Part shown: positions 56,536 through 64,000 of the stretch, one piece after another | Layout: the number at the start of each line of letters is the position of its first letter | How positions within the stretch are numbered: the first letter of the stretch is position 1 | DNA from: Rhytidiadelphus loreus | Taxonomy: Eukaryota > Streptophyta > Bryopsida > Hypnales > Hylocomiaceae | NCBI GenBank assembly: GCA_947034895.1 | Contig: OX344765.1 | Coordinates: 5,089,001-5,153,000, forward strand | Length of the DNA: 64,000 nt | Direction: 5' to 3' | The notes under the pieces: model-generated | Seen by the model: only the letters and a program-made list of their open reading frames with translations | Told to the model about the DNA's origin: nothing | The model's database searches: none | Position numbers and translations under genes: made by a program

Positions 56536-57479
56536 TCGCTGGGGACGAAGGTCGCTAGGAAGTCCAGGGAGTCCAAGGCTTGGGGAAGGGGAAAGAGGAG
56601 AGGGGGAAGAGAAAAAAGGGGGGGGGGAGGACTAAAAGTTGGGATTAGGGGAAACTTAGAAGGAGGCCAAGGCCCTTAAGGCCAACGGGGAAAAAAGGGG
56701 AAGGAAGGAAGAGAGGCGACACCTCCGCGGCCATACCTGCAAAACACGCACCTCTCACTCTCTCATCACCACCAAAACAACAAAACAAGAATGATAGGAG
56801 ATTAGGAAGAGAGGTTGAAATAGGAGTGAGAAGGAGAGAGACGATCCATAGTTACTTCGATTAGAGTGCACGGGAATCCCCACAGCTTCCCACGGCCATT
56901 AGAAGGGAGATTAGAATGACGCAAAGATGACAACGTAAGAGGGGGGGTTTGAATTTGCAAGGAGTTAGCGTCATAGCGTAAGACCCCATTAAGGGGTTGG
57001 TGGGAATAGTACCAAGGCAAAAGAAAAGGGGGAGATAAGGAGGGGAAAGAGTGCCGTAGGGTACTAGAGTGTAACAGTTTTCACCACTAAGCCGTAGGCA
57101 TTTGACCACTTCAAAATACGTGTCCACTATGGAATACGAGCACGCGGCTGGAGGTATGGAGGAAAATGCCGCACATGCTAACGACGATCAGGTGAATCAT
57201 TAAACGGATCCCCGGTGTGTTTTCCCTTCTAATTTACGCCAGACCCTGTTAAGTAGTGAATAATTTTGATTAGCAAATAGGGATTAGGGGCGGGCCTTAA
57301 GTTTAGACATAGAAGGTTATCGATAGAAGTATCCAAACCCATCTCACACATAGAAGTTAACCATAAGAGCAACCAAATTAGATAAGGGTAGGATAGGACT
57401 AGGAATTAGTAACCGTTAAGGTTAGCACTCCACCAAGAAGCGAACATTAGATTAAGACAAAATAATCCAATTAGGAGCT

Positions 57480-57955
57480 CGGTTTAATTTAGCAAAAAAC
57501 GGACCTTGCCTTGGAAGATTAAATTAGGAGATTGAATTTAGATAAAAAGCTAAATTAAATTAGTAAATTAAATTAGGAAAAAAGATAAATTAAATTAGGA
57601 ATTAAATTAGGAAGATAAATTAGGAAAAAAGATAAATTAAATTAGAAGATTAAATTAGGAGATAAATTAGGAAAAAAGATAAATTAAATTAGGAATTAAA
57701 TTAGGAAGATAAATTAGGAAAAAAGATAAATTAAATTAGGAATTAAATTAGGAAATTAAATTAGGGAAAAAAGATAAATTAAATTAGAAGATTAAATTAG
57801 GAGATAAATAGAAAAGAAGATAAATTAAATTAGAAGATAAATTAGATCAATTAAATTAGGGAATTAAATTAGGAAAAAAAAAGATAAATTAAATTAGGGA
57901 AAAAGATAACTTAGATTAGGAAAAGACCCAATTAATTCAGGAAACCATGGAAGGG
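57480..57955. repeat. Purine/AT satellite-like repeat
   Basis: Short words TAAATTAAATTAGGA and AAAAAAGATAAATTA alternate, with an approximate higher-order repeat of about 77-90 bp. The plus strand carries almost no C. Confidence 0.85.
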
Positions 57956-58463
57956 ACTTAGGTAATCCCTCCCCAGTCTTAGGAAGGGCCAATTAGCCTC
58001 AGATTCCCATAGATTAGGATAGACTGGTGATAGTTCGCATAGGCTGCCGTTAGGGGACGGTTAGCCCGAACTATTCCCTCGCCAATTGGGGCAACTCCAT
58101 TGTCATCTGCGGAAACTAGGAACTTAGTAAAAAAGATCCATTGCTTGGAAGGCACAATGGACCGACGCTTAGTCACGCGTTAGGCTAGAATTTAGTTAAC
58201 CCCTAGAACCTGGTTGTGTCCGATTAATTACCAAGGGTGGGTAATTAAGCGCCCACAGTGCGCAAGCATGCACATGCATTTGTCATCAACAACGCACCAT
58301 GCTTGGAAACTTGGAGACAGTGAGTAACATGGAACTGTCTTCAATGTTCACTACAAGAAGTCACAAACTTGCATGCATATTTTTGCATTTTTTCTTGAAT
58401 ACACTACCAATGAAAGTGCTATGCATCATTCTTGACGGATGTTATGTAAATGATCGGAACTTT

Positions 58464-58664
58464 TAACACTAGAAGAAAAGTGTGTTAGAATCCCCGAAAA
58501 TACGTCACTTCGTTTTTATTGAGTTCCCAGTTCCAAATGCAGTCCAAACGCAGAAAAACGCTTTTTCTGCGTTTTTCTGCGTTTTGACTGTTTTGAACCG
58601 GGAACTCAACAAAAACGAAGTGATGTATTTTCAGGAATTCTAGCACACTTTTCTTCTAGTGTAA
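58464..58664. mobile_element. 195 bp CACTA MITE with TAA duplication
   Basis: Element 58467-58661 starts CACTAGAAGAAAAGTGTG and ends CACACTTTTCTTCTAGTG. It is a near-perfect fold-back along most of its length, with a palindromic centre around CAGAAAAACGCTTTTTCTG. TAA flanks it on both sides (58464-58466, 58662-58664). It shares CACTAGAAG with the 21 kb element's right end and encodes no protein. It is inserted in the remnants of a second CACTA. Confidence 0.93.
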
Positions 58665-58744
58665 TTTTCATTGTGCGGGAGTACATCAAAGTAAGGACCC
58701 AAAGGTGGAAGTAGTAGGAGTCTTTTCGTCAGCAATTTAGGCGT

Positions 58745-59542
58745 TTGCATCCAAAAAGATGTGTCTGGTATTCAACAAAGCTAAGTGACTTCCTACCTTT
58801 TATGGAGTGGGCAACATCTATTCTAACACAAGTTGAATGTTTTGGACGTCACGTCAAACAAAATGTTGTTCAGTACATGCATCCCCCACAACAAGATGCA
58901 ACATTACACCGTCAAATGTATTGTCCCAGGAAGCATTTTTCCATCTGCAACTTTTAGAGAAGCTTGGTCACACAACTAACACAAGACTCAACTATGGTAG
59001 CAAGTTTTTTCCATCAACTTCAATGGGGCCTTCACAACAAGAGGCCTTTGGAAGCCACGTAGGAGTATATGTGATACATTGAGGAAATACTAGTTCTAGA
59101 TTATAGAAACCATTGTGCCACAATGCTCTTATGTGATTGGGTAAGGGGGACACGTGACGCGCAACAACCAAGCATAAAGAGAGATCGATAGGGCTTCAAC
59201 ATTGCAAACTTCAATCACATGGATGGGTGGGTCCATGTTGATTCATTTGCCTTTCCTCTACATTGCCAACAGTTTTTCTTCTCAAATGATCCACATTGTC
59301 CTAGATGGAAGGTGGTGTGCCACACAGATGTTAGGGGTAGACGTACAACGCGACACAACGTCGACGTCATGCCAAAGATGCTTGTAGTGCGCAACGATGA
59401 CGACTTTGTGGCACTGCAACTAGTACCAAGAGAGGCAGACCAAATATGGCGTCCAAGGGAAGACGTGGAGGACTTGCCTGACATGTTTGATGACAATGTC
59501 ATGTCAGAGGATAAAGGATACCGCCGTCCAGACTACCTCTAA
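58745..59542 (+). pseudogene. CACTA transposase remnant, DUF4216 region
   Basis: Plus-strand frames match the last exon of the transposase at 10389-11232. These include an upstream part with VVQYMHPPQQDATLHRQMY, and a downstream part with HMDGWVHVDSFAFPLHCQQF and VVCHTDVRGRR, ending at a stop in 59540-59542. Frames shift between the parts (stops near 59080-59215), so the copy is degenerate. It differs enough from the 21 kb copy to be an older, separate insertion. Confidence 0.75.
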
Positions 59543-61487
59543 CATGTGACTGAGGCATCAGAAGGACGTCTATGACTACGTCTAGTTGGAAGATGTAGTG
59601 CACTGTCAACCATGATGTCTATCATGGTCCTTGGTGTCCAATTTGGAGGATGAATACTGTAAGTCCTTTGATTAACTATTGTTGGGCATCCATTCTCTAT
59701 AGGAATACTTGACATGCAAGCGCCGTCTCGAGCGTCGTCGTTCAACTAAGTATGTGACTTCTCTTGTCCTCAATGTTTAAATGCATGTTTAATAAAATAT
59801 TTGTTGCATTCTTAGTCTTTGTGCACCACATGCACTCTTTTGTTTTCTCGCAATGATTTTGTAGGAAGTACATGCATTTTAATACATTAATGTGCAATAT
59901 TGGAAATGAGCAATTTCTATTTGACTGTTTGAATTGAATGGTGCATGTCGTTCATTAAATTAGCTTGAACTTAGTCTAGAGGTACAATACTACAATGCTT
60001 GAAGTGCTCACCGTGTGTTAGATAGAAATGAAACGAAGAAGACGGTTGTGCATTCCAAAGCAGCCTTAATAAGATAATATAAACAGATAATGTCATTGTT
60101 AGGAAGTACTCCCCTATTCGGTCATTTAGTTGTTCAGGTTGCTCACTCTTTAGTAGACTAGTAGAACACATGAACGCCCCCAAAACATCGTTGTGCTAGA
60201 AGACAACGATGTCAGAATGAAACCAACATATCTAAAGACATTCATATATTACTGTCAACATTAGCATGAGCATTGTAGTGCTTGCCAAGAAGTTCCTAGC
60301 TAAGTCAGACATCTCAAGCGACGTCCATACGAACACGCATATGTCATCTGAGACATCTAAAAAGATGTCATGACGTTTCAGTAGGTAGTTTGAGGTTTTT
60401 CAAAACATGAAGGTCAACATCGTAGTACTTGTACAAAAGTCTCCAAGAATGTAAAGACATTGCAGTTGACATCTAGACTGACATTGAGATGTCATTTGAG
60501 ACATCTAAACAAGCATCACAACGTCTCAAAAAATACTGTCAGGAGGAACAGGGAAGACATTAAACTCAATGCTTCAGAATCTGTGCTAACGTGGCCAAGC
60601 CACGTCAATCAAAAAAATTGCCACATCAGCAAATTTCCCTTGATCTCGCCACGTCATCTGCCATGTTAGCATGTCTAGAATTTTTCAAGACCGGGCACTA
60701 CCCGGCCCTCCCTTTTTTCATGGCGGGCAAACATTTTAATTAAACAAAAACAAAAAATTAAAATTACAACTGATGAAAAAAGGTCAACGATGATGATATG
60801 GAAATTCTAATTTTTACGGACACTATTGCGGACATGCTCATGTCCGCAAAAATGTCAGAAGAAAGGGATACGTTAGTGGAAACAAAAAGCTGTTATCATC
60901 TAAATTTTGGCATGTCCGCTGCAACAGCCACTCAGATCTGTTGGAAATGGCAAACCATCTTCCAGACACGAAGATGTCTCCTTGGACATAGTGTGTCTAG
61001 CCTCGGACACTCTATGTTGCGGGCCCACTGTCAAAAAAAACAACGGGTTTCTTATAGTGAGAACATATATTTCTAGGGCAAAGTTGTTGCATCTCATGTT
61101 GGTATGTTTCCACTGCAGTTTTTGTCTTCCATATAAAAAAAGTAGTGTCTGTCTAGAAGTGCATGTGGTAGACACCCTTCTTGATAGCCGGAATTGTTGG
61201 TGATTTCGAAGTACAACATATCCCCTGTCACTATGGAAGTACATGTGGAGATGGGGCGTATTGTCTTGGACATCAATGACATCAGTGCAATGGCCTAGAG
61301 TAAGCAGGCGCTATTGTATGCCATGATTTGCTAGACACAACAGTGCAAAATGGAAGACATTCGGAGACAGCTAGTGCCTTGTATGTTGTCATAGATGTCT
61401 CATTCAATGTTCAGCATTGTCTAGGAATGTCTATATGAACATCAAGAAGGACATTGAACTAACGCTACTTCATTTGTTTTGTTGTAG
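59543..61487. other. CACTA-derived non-coding sequence with GACATCT/GACGTC repeats
   Basis: Between 60290 and 60670 the words GAGACATCTAA, GATGTCAT and GACGTCC/CACGTCA recur, as in subterminal regions of the 21 kb element. No intact gene is present. Confidence 0.45.
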
Positions 61488-61890
61488 ATTCTATCCATGG
61501 CGGTTCGAAACATTTAGGATGACAATGTGCGGTTGGCTATCATAAAAATCAATAGAGAGGTTCCAACAACTTTGTGACAAGGAAGTGAAGGAGACAAACA
61601 AAGACAATGTCATGCAAAATGTAATCATGGCGACTTGTCTACTGGAGAAGGAGTTTCCCACAACTTTCTTGAATATTATGACACATCTACCATTGCATCT
61701 CGTGGAGCAGTTGTTTGTTTGTGGCCCAATGCATTGTCGGTGGATGTATTCTATCGAGCGGTACATGAAGACATTAAAGGACTATGTTCGCACATACGCA
61801 CATCCAGAAGGCAGCATAGCTGAAGGATACATAGCTAATGGTGGTTTAGGATCAGTGGCACATTTGGAGGTGCCCATCTTATACTTTTAG
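61488..61890 (+). pseudogene. CACTA transposase remnant, DUF4218 region
   Basis: After a conserved acceptor (TTTTGTTGTAG) the sequence matches exon 3 of the tnp2-type gene: MAVRNI, then DDNVRLAIIKI, CLLEKEFPTTFLNIMTHLP and CRWMYSIERYMKTLKDYVR. An in-frame TAG (61513-61518 region), a frameshift near 61550-61580 and truncation after EGSIAEGY show decay. It lies downstream of the DUF4216 remnant, the reverse of the normal order. Confidence 0.75.
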
Positions 61891-63240
61891 TACATCGTCA
61901 AGGAATGAAATTTGTTTGGTCATTGACATACTTATATTATAATATTATAGTTTATTTTTATCCTTCATACAAATGGAATCTTAATGTTGGAATGACAAAT
62001 ATTTTTGTAAATTGTTAAATGGTCGCTACTTGCAAATGATACACTACATTTTTTAAGAGTTGTGTTAATATCCAAAATAATCTAAATTGTGTTTGTATAC
62101 AATCTTGAAATCATCTCAAATGGGACTTATTTGAAGCTTCATTAAAAAAGACACATGTTAGTTACTTCCTAAGTGCCATGTATGATTCTTACAATGAATA
62201 TCAAAACTTTGATTCTTTTTTGGTGCTCATTTAAGTTAAGACATACCCAAATTTAAGCGAAAAGTGAAATTGAATTAAAGTAGAGTTAAAATTTTAGAAG
62301 ATGGTTGCATACTTGTTCTATGGTGCAAAATCAAATTAATTGATTACTAGTAGAATAGTTGCTGCAACATTTGTATCAATACCCCATTGCACAAGAAAAC
62401 ATAGTATTTTCTTAAGTTTATTAGAACTCAATTTTAAACTCAACAATACTTCCAAACCTAAACAAAAATATGAAAATATGGAAACATGACCTTCTCTCAT
62501 AATTAAAACATGACATTGGGTTGAGACACCATACACTAAATGTAATAGATCTTAAAGACCAATAGCTCAACTTTGCATTCATTAGGGTTGTAATTCAAGG
62601 GAGTTCATTTTACAATGTAGTTTAGGTGGTTCAAGGGACTTTGTGTGAGGCACAAGTAGAATAGTATTTAATAGTGTACTTCTTTAGAAATGCATATTTA
62701 TGTCCCCACCTAGTAATAGTTTTATGTTTTTCTAAAACTTACTTTGAAAACCCCACAAATTTAATAAATTTTTTAGAAATAAAAGTTCTTCTTGAATTTT
62801 TCTAAATTGAGATTTCCTTTTCTATAAAAATAAAATATGTAGCCCTTAGCATATTTTCTAAGGTAGTAGAATAGTAACAATATCAATAATAGGGATATTC
62901 ACCTTATAATGAAAGCCAGTAGATTTCCATAGTTGCTAAACAATGTTACGATTGTGACTAGATTGACTATGACTATTAATGTATAGTAAACATTTTTTGC
63001 CAATAACAAATCTTAAAACATAATTGACATTCACTTGTATGGTACATAAATTTTATGGAGTTTCTCTAGATTTAGTGCAAAATGTGCACATAAATAGTCC
63101 AGTGATTCTTGAGAATGAACACAATGTCTGTTTTAACGGCATTACAAAAATAGCTGATCAGAGTTTGAGACCTCTGAAAATAGAGCATTATCAATTGCAA
63201 CGAGTGCCATCCAGAGATTGATCACCTCAAGTTGACCGAG
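61891..63240. other. AT-rich intergenic
   Basis: No gene, repeat array or element boundary recognised. Sequence from 61900 to 63000 is strongly AT-rich. Confidence 0.5.
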
Positions 63241-63745
63241 TAGAAGAGTAGTGAAAAACAATACCAAAGTACATTGGGTGTTTTTTCAATATCGGGAATG
63301 GTATGTACGTATGTACCGGTATATTTCCATTGCAAAAGCATCAATTTCCATCATCTCCCTGCAATCTAAGTGGCTAGACCACTGGTGCTGATATGGTGAT
63401 CTCTGTAAAAGTTCAAAAATCCAATTACCACCTAAAAATTATAGATCTCAACTGCCAACCAGAGTGAAATTGTCCTCAAATACACCAGGGCTTTGAAATT
63501 CTTGTTAACGGAAAATAAACGACTGCTTCACAAATCATCAACACCAACTTGAAACCTGCACATCAAACTCTACACCCTCCCTGCACATCACTCTACAGAG
63601 CTCATTCTTTAAATGGAAAGAAACGACCTGGTTGTTTGCTGAAACAGTGGCATCAGTATTCAATATGGACAGACCAAAAGATGGTGAACAGCGTTTGTAA
63701 CTTTGTACAAATCTCAAGTTATCCCAAAGTAGCAGAGATGGGAGA

Positions 63746-63889
63746 TTAGTGCGCTCGCGAAGGACCGGCACTGTCTTCAGCTTCTCTTCTTGGAGCAGGG
63801 AGGTTTCCTGACGTGCTATTGTGTGGGGCTGCAGCTACCATCTTGGCAAGATCCCTTGGAGCATCAAATTCGTCTTGCGGACACCGCTG
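63746..63889 (-). CDS. Probable last exon of a minus-strand gene
   Basis: A pyrimidine-rich acceptor (CTTCTTTCCCACCCTCAG) precedes a minus-strand frame encoding CPQDEFDAPRDLAKMVAAAP and NLPAPRREAEDSAGPSRAH, then TAA. The upstream exons lie beyond the right edge. About 500 bp of likely 3' untranslated sequence follows (63240-63745). The charged, Pro/Ala-rich tail gives no family clue. Confidence 0.45.
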   Translation of the reverse strand, partial: QRCPQDEFDAPRDLAKMVAAAPHNSTSGNLPAPRREAEDSAGPSRAH

Positions 63890-64000
63890 CTGAGGGTGGG
63901 AAAGAAGTATGCATATGTTCCTGCACGTGGAAGTTCGCAAACGTCAACGAAGAAGTTCCCAAACGCATACAAAAAACAAAAGGCCAATTGGTATTTGAGA

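Larger units (their letters stand above)
53535..58260. other. Unidentified sequence, possible retroelement debris
   Basis: No open frame with recognisable motifs. The middle holds a TATA-type promoter signal and internal repeats (listed separately). Purine-rich low complexity dominates after 56380. Composition from 54000 to 56200 resembles LTR-type sequence, but I could not pair two LTRs or find gag/pol, so no element is called. Confidence 0.35.

Noticed and set aside
54000..58260. LTR retrotransposon
   Set aside because: A TATA signal and LTR-like composition are seen, but no paired LTRs, primer-binding site, or gag/pol motifs could be found by reading.

Overview
The window reads as nuclear DNA of a plant or streptophyte. 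It has spliced genes with GT-AG introns, degenerate TTTAGGG telomere-type tracts, and plant CACTA (En/Spm) and hAT transposon proteins. I cannot name the species. The gene families seem closer to a non-seed plant than to a flowering plant, but that is only an impression. It is a transposon-rich, mostly decaying region with no rRNA, tRNA or CRISPR array.

Layout. 1-1.4 kb: 3' end of a gene with a RING-like zinc site. 2.3-5.3 kb: tandem repeats and interstitial telomere-like sequence. 5.9-6.45 kb: a broken small gene on the minus strand. 6.89-8.37 kb and 29.80-30.18 kb: the two halves of one minus-strand gene, split by a 21.4 kb CACTA element (8375-29793) that has matching TIRs and a CCT target duplication. 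The CACTA carries a four-exon tnp2/DUF4218/DUF4216 transposase (minus), a divergent accessory-protein gene (plus), possibly a third gene made of small exons, and an internal 577 bp inverted-repeat element.

30.7-53.5 kb is the most unusual part. Here several unrelated or diverged genes each sit beside a GC-rich array of the 14-mer ACCCGCAGTCGCCC. They are a RING/coiled-coil gene, a coiled-coil gene, a protein kinase, a five-exon gene visible only after splicing, a second coiled-coil gene and a hAT transposase. Four of them also share a conserved block of about 45 bp between array and gene. Three genes share an N-terminal module around WCHIxKxFP. The whole stretch lies between inverted CAGGGTTGT ends of hAT type, so it may be one giant hAT carrying gene cassettes, or several neighbouring copies of such elements.

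53.5-58.3 kb: low-complexity and unidentified sequence. 58.3-61.9 kb: shuffled remnants of a second CACTA, with a clean 195 bp CACTA MITE (TAA duplication). 63.75-63.89 kb: probable last exon of another minus-strand gene.

Most long reading frames are broken by a single TAG or TGA in otherwise conserved sequence. Nine such stops are TAG or TGA and none TAA, at places where CAG or CGA is plausible. This fits deamination of methylated cytosine in silenced repeats.
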